A stretch of 64,000 nt of DNA. It comes from Methanolinea sp. Its GTDB lineage: Archaea; Halobacteriota; Methanomicrobia; Methanomicrobiales; Methanospirillaceae. The notes under the pieces were generated by a model, which saw only the letters and a list, made by a program, of their open reading frames with translations, did not search any database and was not told the DNA's origin. The stretch lies in assembly GCA_024518585.1 (NCBI GenBank), contig JANIHI010000009.1, forward strand, positions 16,062-80,061, written 5' to 3'. The position numbers and the translations under genes were made by a program. This document shows positions 1-9,823 of this stretch, one piece after another (the stretch's first letter is position 1; each line of letters starts with the position of its first letter).

Positions 1-1
1 A

Positions 2-625
2 GGCGGGCGTTGCGAGGCCTGCGAGGGGGACGGCCTGATCAAGATCGAGATGAACTTCCTCCCCGACGTGTACATCGAGTGCGAGGAGTGCAAGGGGACG
101 CGGTACAACCGGGAGACGCTGGAGGTGAAGTACAGGGGAAAGACGATCGCCGAGGTCCTTGACATGACCGTCGAAGAGAACCTTGAGCTCTTTGCCAATA
201 TCCCCTCGATCCGGCACAAGCTCGAGACACTCGCTGCCGTCGGCCTCGAGTACATCAAGCTCGGCCAGAGCTCGACCACGCTCTCCGGGGGGGAGGCGCA
301 GCGCATCAAGCTCACGCGGGAGCTCTCGAAGCGGGGCACGGGACAGACCATCTACCTGCTCGACGAGCCGACCACCGGCCTCCACTTCCACGACGTGAAA
401 AAGCTGATCGCCGTCCTCAATGAACTCGTGGACAAGGGGAATACCGTCGTCGTCATCGAGCATAACCTCGACGTGATAAAGTCTGCCGATTACATCATCG
501 ATCTCGGTCCCGAGGGTGGCGACGAGGGGGGATACGTTGTCGCGACCGGAACACCCGAGGAGGTCGCCATGAACCCGGGCAGCCATACCGGGAAATTCCT
601 CCGGAAGATGCTGGCACGTCCATGA
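2..625 (+). CDS. uvrA: UvrA excinuclease subunit A, C-terminal part
   Basis: DNA damage-recognition ATPase of nucleotide excision repair; only the last ~207 codons lie in the window, reading open from base 2. The fragment begins in the C-terminal zinc module (CEACEGDG, then CEECKG), continues through the ABC signature [11 protein letters not shown] and ends with the second ATPase's Walker B ([10 protein letters not shown]) and the H-loop (VVIEHN). The stop overlaps the uvrC start by 4 bp (ATGA), so uvrA-uvrC-uvrB form a tight operon. UvrABC is a bacterial repair system that mesophilic methanogens carry, a known probable transfer from bacteria. Confidence 0.97.
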   Translation, partial: GGRCEACEGDGLIKIEMNFLPDVYIECEECKGTRYNRETLEVKYRGKTIAEVLDMTVEENLELFANIPSIRHKLETLAAVGLEYIKLGQSSTTLSGGEAQRIKLTRELSKRGTGQTIYLLDEPTTGLHFHDVKKLIAVLNELVDKGNTVVVIEHNLDVIKSADYIIDLGPEGGDEGGYVVATGTPEEVAMNPGSHTGKFLRKMLARP

Positions 626-2172
626 ACGCTCCCGCCTCGCTCCCCGACGCCCCCGGCTGCTACCTCTTCCGTGACGCATCGGGTTCGGTCATCTACGTCG
701 GCAAGGCAAAGAACCTCAGGAAACGGGTTGCAAGTTACTTCTCGCACCGCGACCACGACCGGAAGACTGCCCGGATGGTTGAATCCATCGCTGACATCGA
801 CTACATCGTCACCAAGAACGAGGTCGAGGCCCTCATCCTGGAAAACAGCCTGATCAAGGCAAACCAGCCACGCTTCAACATCAACCTGCGGGACGCAAAG
901 CAGTACGCCTTCATCCACCTCACCGACGAGGAATTCCCACGGATATGCATTGCCCGCAGGATGGGAGACAGGGGCTCATTTTTCGGCCCGTTCACCTCTG
1001 CCGCTGAGAGGGACCACGTTCTTGCGGTCGTCAAGAAGACCTTCCGGCTCCGGAGCTGCCGCACGCTCCGGAAGAGGGGGTGCCTCCGGGCATCCCTCGG
1101 GACGTGCAGTGCACCCTGCCGTGGCATGGTCGGAAAAGAGGAATACGCCCGGGCGGTCAGGCAGGCCTCGGCAGTGCTGAAGGGAAATGCCCCGGAGCTG
1201 GTCAGGTCCCTCCGGGCCGAGATGGAAGAGAGGGCACGGGACTGCGACTTCGAACGGGCGATGCTGCTCCGTGACCAGATAGCAGCCATCGAGCACCTCT
1301 CCCTCCGCCAGGACGTCGCGAGGAAGAGAGATACCGACGAGGACATCATCAACTTCATCGTGCACGGGGGGCAGGTCTACCTCATGATCTTCTCTGTCAG
1401 CAGGGGGGTGCTGGTCAACAAGAAAGAGTACATCTTCGAGGGAGAGGGTGACTTCCTGGAAGAATTCCTCGTCCAGTACTATTCCGATGTCCCCCCTCCC
1501 GGTGAACTGGTCCTCCCCCTCCATCCCGGCGAAGAGATGGAAGAGTTCCTCTCCCTGCGGAAGGGCAGGAAGGTCACAATAACCGTCCCCCGTATCGGCG
1601 CAAAGAAACGCCTCCTCTCCCTCGTCCGGACGAACATCGAGGTCGCGCACTTCGGAGAGGAGATGAAACTCGAGGAACTCCGGGAGAAACTGGGTCTTGA
1701 GAATCTCCCCCGGGTCATCGAGTGCTTTGATATCTCCCACCTCTCGGGAACGGAGGTGGTAGGGTCAATGGTCCAGTTCCGCGACGGGCGCCCGGATAAG
1801 AAGAATTACAGGCGCTTCCGCATCAGGACCGTGCAGGGGATCGACGACCCGGCAGCCATCGGCGAGGTCGTGGAGAGGAGGTACCGCCGGCTGGTGAGGG
1901 AGGGCAGGGAACTCCCTGACCTGGTCATCGTCGATGGGGGGATAACCCAGTTGAGGGCTGCACTTTCCCATATCCGGGAAATCGGTGTAGATATACGCAT
2001 CGTCGCCCTTGCCAAGAAAGAGGAGAAGGTCTACATCCCGGGCTCGTCCCATCCCCTCCCGGTAAGGAAAAACGAGAAAGCATCGCTCTTCCTCCAGGAG
2101 ATCCGGGACGAGGCCCACCGCTTTGCCATCTCCTACCACCGGCTCCTCCGGTCCAGGAAGGTGGTGTCATGA
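622..2172 (+). CDS. uvrC: UvrC excinuclease subunit C, lacking C-terminal HhH domain
   Basis: Dual-incision nuclease of excision repair. The N-terminal GIY-YIG nuclease domain is visible (GCYLF then [13 protein letters not shown], residues ~10-35). A UVR motif that binds UvrB lies around residue 195-220 ([15 protein letters not shown]). The C-terminal RNase H-like nuclease has [11 protein letters not shown] and LVIVDGG. At 516 residues the protein is shorter than bacterial UvrC (~600): it stops right after the DEAHRFAI(S)YHR segment, so the tandem helix-hairpin-helix that normally follows is absent. Both junctions, with uvrA and uvrB, are 4-bp ATGA overlaps. Confidence 0.96.
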   Translation: MNAPASLPDAPGCYLFRDASGSVIYVGKAKNLRKRVASYFSHRDHDRKTARMVESIADIDYIVTKNEVEALILENSLIKANQPRFNINLRDAKQYAFIHLTDEEFPRICIARRMGDRGSFFGPFTSAAERDHVLAVVKKTFRLRSCRTLRKRGCLRASLGTCSAPCRGMVGKEEYARAVRQASAVLKGNAPELVRSLRAEMEERARDCDFERAMLLRDQIAAIEHLSLRQDVARKRDTDEDIINFIVHGGQVYLMIFSVSRGVLVNKKEYIFEGEGDFLEEFLVQYYSDVPPPGELVLPLHPGEEMEEFLSLRKGRKVTITVPRIGAKKRLLSLVRTNIEVAHFGEEMKLEELREKLGLENLPRVIECFDISHLSGTEVVGSMVQFRDGRPDKKNYRRFRIRTVQGIDDPAAIGEVVERRYRRLVREGRELPDLVIVDGGITQLRAALSHIREIGVDIRIVALAKKEEKVYIPGSSHPLPVRKNEKASLFLQEIRDEAHRFAISYHRLLRSRKVVS

Positions 2173-4100
2173 CCGGTTTTTCCCTGAAGGCAACGTTCTC
2201 TCCCCGGGGTTCCCAGCCGGAGGCGATCGAGAAGCTCGTCTCCGGTATCCGGGCAGGTCACCGGTTCCAGACGCTCCTTGGTGTCACGGGTTCGGGCAAG
2301 ACGTTTACGATGGCAAACGTCATCGAAAGGGTCCAGAGGCCGACCCTCGTTATCGCCCACAACAAGACCCTCGCGGCCCAGCTTTGGAACGAGTTCCGCG
2401 AGTTCTTCCCGGACAACCGGGTCGAGTACTTCGTCTCGTACTACGACTACTACCAGCCCGAGTCCTACATCCCCCAGAAAGACCAGTACATCGAGAAGGA
2501 TGCGCAGATCAACCCCCGGATCGAGATGATGCGGCTGTCTGCAACCGCGTCTCTCCTGTCGCGGCGGGACACGATCGTCGTCGCCTCTGTCTCCTGCATC
2601 TACGGCCTCGGCAGGCCCGAGCACTTCCGGGACCTCGGTTTCGAGGTCAGGGTCGGGGACAGGCTCTCGCGGAAGCAGATCATCGAGAAGCTCATCATGG
2701 GGCTCTACGAGAGGAACGACCTCGAGCTGATGCCCGGCCGGTTCAGGGTCCGCGGGGATACAATTGACATTGTCCCGGGCTACTACCACGACATCATCCG
2801 GATCGAACTCTTCGGCGACGAGGTTGACCGTATCCTGGAGGTGGAAAAGGCGTCCGGAAAGACGCGGGAGAGCCTCCGGTACTTCCACGTCTACCCCGCC
2901 CGCCACTACGTCATCCCCGAGGACGTGCAGAAACGTGCCATTGCCTCTATCCGGCAGGAGCTCGACCAGAGGTTGCCCGAGCTCGGCATGCTGGAGGCCC
3001 ACCGCCTCGAGCAGAGGACCCTCTACGACCTGGAGATGATCGAGGAGACCGGTTCCTGCAAGGGAATCGAGAACTACTCCCGGCACTTCGACTTCCGGAA
3101 ACCGGGCGAGAGACCCTACTGCCTGCTCGACTACTTCCCCCCCGACTTCCTGATGTTCATCGACGAGAGCCACCAGACGATCCCCCAGTTGCACGGCATG
3201 TTCCACGGTGACCACTCGCGCAAGAAGGCCCTCGTGGACTACGGCTTCCGCCTCCCGAGCGCGTATGACAACAGGCCCCTCATGTTCCGGGAGTTCGAGC
3301 AGTTCATGCGCCAGGTCATCTTCGTCTCGGCGACGCCCGGCGAGTACGAACTCTCCTGCTCCCGGCAGGTCGTGGAACAGATCATCCGCCCCACCGGACT
3401 CGTCGATCCCGAGGTCATCGTCCGCGGGACTGCCGGGCAGGTCGAGGACGTTATCCGCGAGATCCACGCAACCGTCGGGCGCGGTGATCGCGTGCTCCTC
3501 ACGACCCTCACAAAGAGGCTCGCCGAGGAGCTGACCGACTACCTGGCCGAGAAAGGCATCCGTACCCGCTACCTCCACTCGGAGATCGATACCCTCGAGC
3601 GGACGGAGATCATCCGCGAACTCCGGCTTGGGACGTTCGACGTCCTCGTCGGCATCAACCTCCTGCGGGAAGGCCTCGACATCCCGGAGGTCGGCTTTAT
3701 CGGGATACTGGACGCTGACAAGGAAGGCTTCCTCCGGGATGCCCGCAGCCTCATCCAGATCATCGGGAGGGCTGCCCGGAACCTCAACTCGCGGGTCGTC
3801 CTCTATGCCGATACCATCACGGGGTCAATCCAGGCTGCCCTGGCCGAGACGGAGAGACGACGGACCCTCCAGAAAGAATACAACGCCCGGCATGGTATCG
3901 TCCCCCGGACCATCCAGAAACCTGTCCCCCGGAAAGAGGTGGACATACGGGACACGCGGCACGTCCCGAAAGCCGATATACCCAACCTCCTCGTCGAGCT
4001 CGAGGCGCGGATGTTCCAGGCTGCCGAGCGGCTTGAATTTGAGGAGGCAATCCGGATCCGAGATACGATCCGGAAACTGAAGGGAAAGGTATCGCCGTAA
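2169..4100 (+). CDS. uvrB: UvrB excinuclease subunit B
   Basis: Damage-verifying helicase-like subunit that accepts DNA from UvrA and recruits UvrC. It has Walker A GVTGSGKT (residues ~37-44), the aromatic beta-hairpin region (VSYYDYYQPE), the DESH helicase motif, conserved motifs V/VI (GINLLREGLD, QIIGRAARN), and a C-terminal UVR domain (AAERLEFEEAIRIRD). The 643-residue length is normal. The ATG overlaps the uvrC stop and is preceded by an AGGAAGGTGG ribosome-binding site inside uvrC. It is the last gene of the operon; the next gene converges on it. Confidence 0.97.
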   Translation: MTGFSLKATFSPRGSQPEAIEKLVSGIRAGHRFQTLLGVTGSGKTFTMANVIERVQRPTLVIAHNKTLAAQLWNEFREFFPDNRVEYFVSYYDYYQPESYIPQKDQYIEKDAQINPRIEMMRLSATASLLSRRDTIVVASVSCIYGLGRPEHFRDLGFEVRVGDRLSRKQIIEKLIMGLYERNDLELMPGRFRVRGDTIDIVPGYYHDIIRIELFGDEVDRILEVEKASGKTRESLRYFHVYPARHYVIPEDVQKRAIASIRQELDQRLPELGMLEAHRLEQRTLYDLEMIEETGSCKGIENYSRHFDFRKPGERPYCLLDYFPPDFLMFIDESHQTIPQLHGMFHGDHSRKKALVDYGFRLPSAYDNRPLMFREFEQFMRQVIFVSATPGEYELSCSRQVVEQIIRPTGLVDPEVIVRGTAGQVEDVIREIHATVGRGDRVLLTTLTKRLAEELTDYLAEKGIRTRYLHSEIDTLERTEIIRELRLGTFDVLVGINLLREGLDIPEVGFIGILDADKEGFLRDARSLIQIIGRAARNLNSRVVLYADTITGSIQAALAETERRRTLQKEYNARHGIVPRTIQKPVPRKEVDIRDTRHVPKADIPNLLVELEARMFQAAERLEFEEAIRIRDTIRKLKGKVSP

Positions 4101-4116
4101 ATTCAGAGGGAAAAAA

Positions 4117-4144
4117 GGGGGAGCAACTGGGGTTCTCCCTCCCC
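4117..4144. terminator. Possible two-way terminator between convergent genes
   Basis: The 44 bp between the ends of uvrB and the surface-protein gene hold a G-run (GGGGGAG) and a C-run (CTCCCTCCCC) able to form a short hairpin on either strand. Placement between convergent genes suits a shared terminator. Weak call, as no long T-run follows on the plus side. Confidence 0.3.
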
Positions 4145-7100
4145 TCAGGGGAAGGGAATAACCTGGACGATATCGCTCTTCATGACAGAGTCCGTGTTTC
4201 CGTAGGCATCCGTGACGGTAAGCCGGATGTCGTAGGATCCGGGCTCGTTGAAGGTATACGTCTCCGTCGCACTACCGGGGTCAAATATCGTCACATTGAG
4301 GGCATCGCGGAAGATGATCCATGTCCAGGAATTCGGTGTCCCGATACTCCTGTCGACCAGCCTCACCGTGAGGGGTGCAGAACCTGTTCCTGGCTGCACC
4401 TCGAAGTCGGCAACGAGCCGTGGCCGGACCTCGATGACCTGGGATGCAGACGATGACCTCATCGCCGCATCCGAGACCGTCAGCGTCACCGTGTAGTTGC
4501 CCGGGGTTGGATACGTATGGATGGGGTTTCGTTCCGTTGCCATCCGGCCATCTCCAAAGTTCCAGACCCAGTTCGTGGGGGACCCGCCCGAGGTGTCGGT
4601 AAACGCGACCGTGAGGGGGGCAAGGTTCTCGGGGTTGCTCGGGGTGTATGTGAAGGATGCTGACAACCCTTCGACCACCGTTATGAAGCCACTCCTCGTC
4701 TTTGTGTCTGTCCCTGCACTGTTTGTCACGGTCAGGCGGACCGTGTAGACGCCGGGCATGCTGTACACATGAACCGGGCTCTGCTCGGTCGAGGTCATGC
4801 CATCACCAAAGGTCCACAGCCATGATGAGGGGTATCCCGAAGACAGGTCCCGGAACTGCACGGCCAGGGGTGCGGAACCGGTCGTCCTGTTCGCAGAGAA
4901 GTCTGCAACAGGGACTGCCATGACGGTGATGAGACCTTCCTTTGTGACGGAATTGCTCCCCGCGGAGTTCCGCACACCCAGCGTGACGTTATAGACACCC
5001 GGTCGTGTGTAGAGGTGGTAGGGGTTCTGCTGTATTGAAATGGCGCCATCCCCGAAGTTCCAGAACCACTGGGTGGGGTTTCCGTCCGATGTGTCCCTGA
5101 ACTGGACGAGGAGAGGAGCATTTCCGGACGTGGGGGTTGCGGTAAAGTCAGCCACCGGGGTCTTCACGACGACAATGTACGAGTCCTTCCTGATGGATGC
5201 GCTGCCACCGTCATTGAACACCGTGAGGGAGACGTTGTACGTCCCGACCGCGTTATACGTATGGACGGGGTTCCTGTCAAGGACGCCGCTCATGCTCCCG
5301 TCCCCAAAGTCCCATATCCAGCTGGATGGGTTGTTGCGGGAGAGGTCGGTGAATGTGACCGTCAGGGGGACCGTTCCATAGGTTGGACTTGCGGTGAAGT
5401 CAGGAACAGGGAGCGGGGGGATCACCTGGAAACCGAGTGGGAGGGTCCCATATTTTCCATCGGTATTGGTGACGACGACATTCCATTGACCGATTTGTCG
5501 ATTTCTTAAATCAACGGTACAGTTCAGGGTTGTCGCGTTGATGACCTGGACGTTTGTGGCCACGATGGGTGCCTGCCCACTCTTTGTCAGGGTGACTGTT
5601 GCGCCATTCCTGAAGTAGTTACCGGAAATTGCAGTTATCTGCAATAGTCCATCATTGGGTCCCCTGTTTGGCGAGGTGGAAGAGACAACGGGGGCGGGGT
5701 ACTCGATCGTAAAGCCATTAGCCTTTGACCCTGACTGCCCGTCCGTATTCGTCACGACCACGTCCCACTCCCCGACGGCCATGCCGTTTAAGTTGAGAGA
5801 ACAGGTAATCCTGCCCGGGTTGACAACCGTCACATTTGTCGCGTTGATATCAGGCTGGGACGTCCGGACCAGCCTGACAGTTGCCCCGTTCCGGAAATTG
5901 CTCCCCGATAAGTCCGTGATTGTCACAATCTGGTTGTTATTCCCCTTGTTCGGGGTGATAGCTGTCACTGACGGTGCAGGGTACCTGACCTCGAACCCGG
6001 ATGGAAGGGTCCCGGACTGGTCATCATCGTTCGTGACCACGACGTCCCATGACCCCGGCTCAGCTCCCGTCAGGTTGAACGTGCAGGTGATCATCCCCTG
6101 GTTGACCACAGTCACGTCCGTTGCAACGATGTCAGGGTGCGATGCCCGGGTCAGCTTCACGGTCGCACCATTCTGGAACCCCGAACCAGACAGGTTCGTG
6201 ATTGCAACAGGCCCATCATTGGGCGCGTAACCCGGATCAATGCCCGTGACGGCAGGGGCCGCGGGATACCTGACAAAGAACGCCTGGGGGAGCGTGCCCG
6301 ACTGCGTGTCCGTGTTCGTCACGACGACATCCCAGTATCCCACGGCTGCACCGTTGAGGTTGAAGAAGCACATGATAGTCTGGGTCGTCACGTTGACATC
6401 AACACCGGTCCCGGGAATATCGGTCTGGCCGGACCGGGAGAGCTTCACGCTTGCCCCGGCGAGGAACCCACTCCCCGTCAGGCCTGTTATCCCGACAGGC
6501 CCGTTATTTGGCCCTGTATTGGGAACAATGTTCTCCGGGTGGGGAGGCGGGTTCGTGATGGTAAAGAGGCCGGGATACTCGTCACCCTTCCCGTCGGGGT
6601 TTGTGACTTCGACCGTCCAGGCCCCTGCCGTTTTCCCGGTCAGGTCAAAGGTGCATGAAAGTGCCGTTGCATTTATCCATGTCACCGGAATACCGGGGAT
6701 TGCGGTTTCTCCCGTCCGCGTGAGGTTGACACCCGCACCGGGGAGGAAATTCTCACCTTTCAGGATGACATTCTCCACCGGTCCCGTGTTCTGTCCTGTG
6801 GAGGGATCGATCGCATGGATCACGGGTGCAGGGTTCTGGATTGTAAATGCCGCGGCCTTTGTTCCGGAGAGCCCGTCTGTGTTGGTGACCGTGACGTTGT
6901 AGATACCTGCCTCTTTCCCGGCCAGGTTGACCATGCAGTCAATCCGGGTGCTGTTTATCGTGGTCGCACTCGAGGCATCAAAGGAGGTTGTTCCTTTCGA
7001 AAACGTCACGGTTGGTCCCGGGAGAAAGCCCGTCCCGGTTATCACGAGAGAGTAAAATTGCGTGTTTGTACCGGACGGGGGAGCGACATCCAATACCGTC

Positions 7101-8314
7101 GGCGGCGGGTTGGTAACGGTGAATGCCTCCGCCTTCGTCGACTCCTGCCCGTCCTCGTTGACAACTGTCACATCGTACGTGCCGGCAGATCTCCCCGTGA
7201 GGTTAAATATGGCACCGATTGCACTTCCAGAGTAGACAAAGACGCCGGTCCCGGGGATGGTCTCGGATTCCTTTTTCAGGAACACCGTGGCATTCTGGTG
7301 GAAACCACTCCCCGTCACATTCACTGCGATCGGCCCGGTGTTCACGCCGCCCGACGGGGAAATACCCAGGACTGACGGTGTCTCCGGGTAATAGACGGTG
7401 AACCCCTCAGGAAGAGTGCCGTTCTGGCCATCAAGGTTCGTCACGACAACGTCCCATTTCCCGACATGGACACCATTGAGGTTAAAGAAACAGAGGATCT
7501 TGCCGGATGACTCGACGATTGCCCCATTGATCGTGGGAATATCCCCGTGTCCCGACCTCCGCAGCGATACATTTGCCCCCGGCATGAAACCCGAACCGGA
7601 CAGGTTCGTGATCCCGATGACCTGGTTGTTTGTCCCTGACGCCGGGAAGATAGCCGTGACAGCAGGCCTGGGATAACGGACCAGGAACCCATTGGTCAGT
7701 GTCGCGGATTTCCCATCATCGTTCGTTACCGTGACATTGTAGAGGCCTGGTTCCGCAAACGTGGTGTTGAACCGGCAGGTGATCTTCGAAGCACTCACAC
7801 GGCTGACATCCACACCCGGGATGACGGTTGAACCCCTTGTCAGGTTCACGGTCACGTTCGGCAGGAAGTTACTGCCGGCAAGGTCCGTTATCTCGACCCA
7901 GTCGTCGTTCTCGCCAGAGGTCGGCGTTATGGACGTGACCTGGGGGTCAGGGTTCTCCACCTGGAAACGATCCGGGAGAACGGCGGATTCACCGCTCGTC
8001 GTGTTAATCACGACCACGTCCCAGAGCCCTGCCTTCCGGCCGGTCAGGTCAAAGACGCACGTGATCCTCGTCGGTGTGACAACCGTGACATACTGTCCGG
8101 TAATATTGTCCTGCCCCGTCCTGTTGAGTGAGACAGAGACGTAATCCTGGTCAGGAAAGTCTGTTCCCGAAAGGTTGGTGATGAATACTGTCCCCGTGTT
8201 CAGTCCCGAGGATGGATTTATCCCGGTTATGCCCAGTGCGGCAGAAGACGGGATCGCCAGGAAGAGACACAGGAGCAGAGCTATAACTATCTGCAGCCCT
8301 CTTTCGCTTGTCAT
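4145..8314 (-). CDS. Large secreted surface protein, ten IPT/TIG-like plus five PKD repeats
   Basis: Predicted cell-surface or S-layer-associated protein of 1389 residues. Residues ~8-26 form a signal peptide (hydrophobic core IVIALLLCLFLAIP, then SSAA). Ten repeats of ~93 residues follow (to ~955). Each opens with a P.SG.N turn, has a GS.F...A.V.L strand, and closes with W(D/N)VVVTN..G..G.LP.GF.V, the IPT/TIG-like pattern. Five PKD domains follow (to the C-terminus), with W.W.FGDG and Y..PG.Y.V.LTV; the last is degenerate. There are many N-x-S/T sequons. I see no C-terminal membrane helix, PGF-CTERM or dockerin, so anchoring is unclear. GAGGT precedes the ATG. Function (adhesion, sheath, enzyme scaffold) cannot be told from repeats alone. 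Confidence 0.9.
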   Translation of the reverse strand: MTSERGLQIVIALLLCLFLAIPSSAALGITGINPSSGLNTGTVFITNLSGTDFPDQDYVSVSLNRTGQDNITGQYVTVVTPTRITCVFDLTGRKAGLWDVVVINTTSGESAVLPDRFQVENPDPQVTSITPTSGENDDWVEITDLAGSNFLPNVTVNLTRGSTVIPGVDVSRVSASKITCRFNTTFAEPGLYNVTVTNDDGKSATLTNGFLVRYPRPAVTAIFPASGTNNQVIGITNLSGSGFMPGANVSLRRSGHGDIPTINGAIVESSGKILCFFNLNGVHVGKWDVVVTNLDGQNGTLPEGFTVYYPETPSVLGISPSGGVNTGPIAVNVTGSGFHQNATVFLKKESETIPGTGVFVYSGSAIGAIFNLTGRSAGTYDVTVVNEDGQESTKAEAFTVTNPPPTVLDVAPPSGTNTQFYSLVITGTGFLPGPTVTFSKGTTSFDASSATTINSTRIDCMVNLAGKEAGIYNVTVTNTDGLSGTKAAAFTIQNPAPVIHAIDPSTGQNTGPVENVILKGENFLPGAGVNLTRTGETAIPGIPVTWINATALSCTFDLTGKTAGAWTVEVTNPDGKGDEYPGLFTITNPPPHPENIVPNTGPNNGPVGITGLTGSGFLAGASVKLSRSGQTDIPGTGVDVNVTTQTIMCFFNLNGAAVGYWDVVVTNTDTQSGTLPQAFFVRYPAAPAVTGIDPGYAPNDGPVAITNLSGSGFQNGATVKLTRASHPDIVATDVTVVNQGMITCTFNLTGAEPGSWDVVVTNDDDQSGTLPSGFEVRYPAPSVTAITPNKGNNNQIVTITDLSGSNFRNGATVRLVRTSQPDINATNVTVVNPGRITCSLNLNGMAVGEWDVVVTNTDGQSGSKANGFTIEYPAPVVSSTSPNRGPNDGLLQITAISGNYFRNGATVTLTKSGQAPIVATNVQVINATTLNCTVDLRNRQIGQWNVVVTNTDGKYGTLPLGFQVIPPLPVPDFTASPTYGTVPLTVTFTDLSRNNPSSWIWDFGDGSMSGVLDRNPVHTYNAVGTYNVSLTVFNDGGSASIRKDSYIVVVKTPVADFTATPTSGNAPLLVQFRDTSDGNPTQWFWNFGDGAISIQQNPYHLYTRPGVYNVTLGVRNSAGSNSVTKEGLITVMAVPVADFSANRTTGSAPLAVQFRDLSSGYPSSWLWTFGDGMTSTEQSPVHVYSMPGVYTVRLTVTNSAGTDTKTRSGFITVVEGLSASFTYTPSNPENLAPLTVAFTDTSGGSPTNWVWNFGDGRMATERNPIHTYPTPGNYTVTLTVSDAAMRSSSASQVIEVRPRLVADFEVQPGTGSAPLTVRLVDRSIGTPNSWTWIIFRDALNVTIFDPGSATETYTFNEPGSYDIRLTVTDAYGNTDSVMKSDIVQVIPFP

Positions 8315-8338
8315 ACGGGTACCTCAGTTGCATTTTGT

Positions 8339-8398
8339 ATACATTCCCCAATTGGGAATCGAAGGTGATTGGTCGCTCCAATTCCCAAACAAATGTAT
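8339..8398 (-). promoter_or_regulatory. Foldable 5' leader of the surface-protein gene
   Basis: Nested inverted repeats lie between the TATA box and the start codon. The outer pair is ATACATT (8339-8345) with AATGTAT (8392-8398). The inner pair is TTGGGAAT (8352-8359) with ATTCCCAA (8381-8388), enclosing a small ATTGG/CCAAT alternative. A competing palindrome TTCCCCAATTGGGAA overlaps the first arm. It could be an operator or an mRNA leader structure. Confidence 0.4.
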
Positions 8399-8420
8399 TC
8401 ACCATATCCTCTCCACATAT

Positions 8421-8430
8421 CTATTTAAAC
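8421..8430 (-). promoter_or_regulatory. TATA box of the surface-protein gene
   Basis: Reading leftward the sequence is GTTTAAATAG, close to the archaeal TATA consensus. A start ~25 nt downstream (near 8400) would give a leader of ~85 nt before the ATG at 8314. Confidence 0.5.
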
Positions 8431-8717
8431 CTTTCCCTCATCCGGGGTCATTAACGCCTCCTTTTCTTCGGTGCGCCCCCTTCGAAAGGTGAAATTGCGA
8501 TCGGGACGTTTCCCGTGGATCCAGAGAAAAATACATCGGAAAACCCTCTCCCTGTTCTCTCTCCTATTCTGCGATTTCTATTAATTCCCAAAATAACCCT
8601 TCATTTTTAAAATAAACCAATTAAAATTGTCTCCGCCCCTTCAACGGAAAGACAGTTTTCCACACCCTGCCCCTGACCCCGGGGTGAAAAATGAAATACG
8701 AAAAATGGGGGAGGAAA

Positions 8718-8737
8718 ACCGCGCGGTTCCGCCGCGG
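8718..8737 (-). terminator. GC hairpin downstream of the M42 peptidase gene
   Basis: A palindromic GC cluster (ACCGCGCGGT, also CCGCG with CGCGG) lies 40-60 nt after the peptidase stop. In the gene's direction it is followed by TTTTCC and then a further T-rich run. It is plausible as a terminator but of low certainty. Confidence 0.3.
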
Positions 8738-8779
8738 AGGGGCCCTATGAGACTTGCTTCTTTTGACCGCGGGGTATCT

Positions 8780-9823
8780 TTATATCTTTGGCTTTGTTTT
8801 AAGTGCCTCGACGAGGAGTCTGACACCGTTTTCGATGTCACCAGTATCCACAACCTCGACGGGGGAGTGGATGTACCGGCTCGCAACAGAGAGCGTCGTG
8901 CTCGGGATACCTCCCCTCTCCAGGTGTATGGCGGTCGCATCCGTTGTGCCCCCGCTCCCCACCTCGAACTGGACCGGGATGTGTTCCGATTCTGCAGTGT
9001 CTGCAAGCCACTTTACCATCGGGCGGCTTGCAATGAGGCCCCTGCCGCTCGCGTCGGCGATGGTGATGATGGGCCCCTTCCCCATCTCGACCGGAACATC
9101 TTTCAAGTCGATGCCCGGGTGGTCACCCGGGATGGTGACATCAGTGGCGATTGCACAGTCGGGGTTGATGGTGTACGCACTGGTCTTTGCTCCCTTCAGG
9201 CCGACCTCTTCCTGCACCGTGAAGACGGCATAGATAGTGTGGGGGGACTTTACCTGCTGCATCGTCCTGATGAGGAGTGCCACTCCGACCCTGTTGTCAA
9301 ATGCCTTGCCGGTGATCCTCCCGTTTGCCAACGATGCCACCTCCCTGTCGAGTGTCACGGGTGTCCCGACCGAGATCCCCATCTCTGTTACTTCATCGCG
9401 GCTGCATGCCCCCACGTCGATGAACATGTCATCGATCTTCACGCCCTTCTTTCGCTCCTCCTCGTCCATCTTGTGGGGTGGTTTCCCGCCAAGCACTCCC
9501 ACCACGCGGCCTTTTGCTCCGTGGAGGATCACCCTTTGGTTATAGAGGGTCGGGGCATACCACCCGCCGAGGGCGACGAACCTGATGAACCCCTTCTCAT
9601 CGATGGACTTGACCATGAGGCCGATCTCGTCTGCGTGGGCTGCAAGCATGACCCGGAACCTTCCCCCCTTCCTGACCGCGATAACGTTGCCCATGCGGTC
9701 CTCGGAGATCTCGTCCACGCACCCTTTGAGTTCCCTCTTCACGATTGCTCCAATACTTTCCTCGCTCCCCGATACGCCATGCGCATTGGAGAGCCTGACA
9801 AGGAGATCTTTTACCATAGGCAC
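8780..9823 (-). CDS. M42-family metallo-aminopeptidase (TET/PepA-like)
   Basis: Dinuclear-metal aminopeptidase of the glutamyl aminopeptidase/TET family, often misnamed endoglucanase. It probably trims peptides released by the proteasome into amino acids in the cytosol. Visible metal ligands and catalytic motifs are the AHADEIG box (residues ~62-68), FDNRVG, the EEVGLKGA glutamate pair, ATDVTIPGDHPG, and the C-terminal SRYIHSPVE histidine. Length 347 is typical. The GTG start has GGAGG 5 nt upstream; an ATG two codons in (9817) is an alternative. The start lies directly after the aminotransferase stop, so the two are co-translated. Confidence 0.92.
   Translation of the reverse strand: MPMVKDLLVRLSNAHGVSGSEESIGAIVKRELKGCVDEISEDRMGNVIAVRKGGRFRVMLAAHADEIGLMVKSIDEKGFIRFVALGGWYAPTLYNQRVILHGAKGRVVGVLGGKPPHKMDEEERKKGVKIDDMFIDVGACSRDEVTEMGISVGTPVTLDREVASLANGRITGKAFDNRVGVALLIRTMQQVKSPHTIYAVFTVQEEVGLKGAKTSAYTINPDCAIATDVTIPGDHPGIDLKDVPVEMGKGPIITIADASGRGLIASRPMVKWLADTAESEHIPVQFEVGSGGTTDATAIHLERGGIPSTTLSVASRYIHSPVEVVDTGDIENGVRLLVEALKTKPKI

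Larger units (their letters stand above)
8315..8779. other. Gene-free region between surface protein and M42 peptidase
   Basis: These 465 bases hold the promoter and leader of the surface-protein gene, AT-rich stretches near 8570-8630, and a GC-rich hairpin near 8718-8737 downstream of the peptidase gene. The motif ATTCCCAA occurs at 8381 and 8584, and in reverse at 8352. The open frames crossing it either look like shadows of neighbouring genes or begin upstream of the predicted transcription start. I see no convincing gene here; a small RNA cannot be excluded. Confidence 0.6.

Noticed and set aside
2133..3578. 481-codon frame antisense to uvrB
   Set aside because: Shadow of uvrB in GC-rich DNA; acidic, repetitive composition typical of antisense frames.
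8151..8405. 84-codon frame ahead of the surface protein, with GGAGAGGAT before its ATG
   Set aside because: The ATG lies at or upstream of the transcript start predicted from the TATA box, and the frame overlaps the surface-protein signal peptide out of phase.
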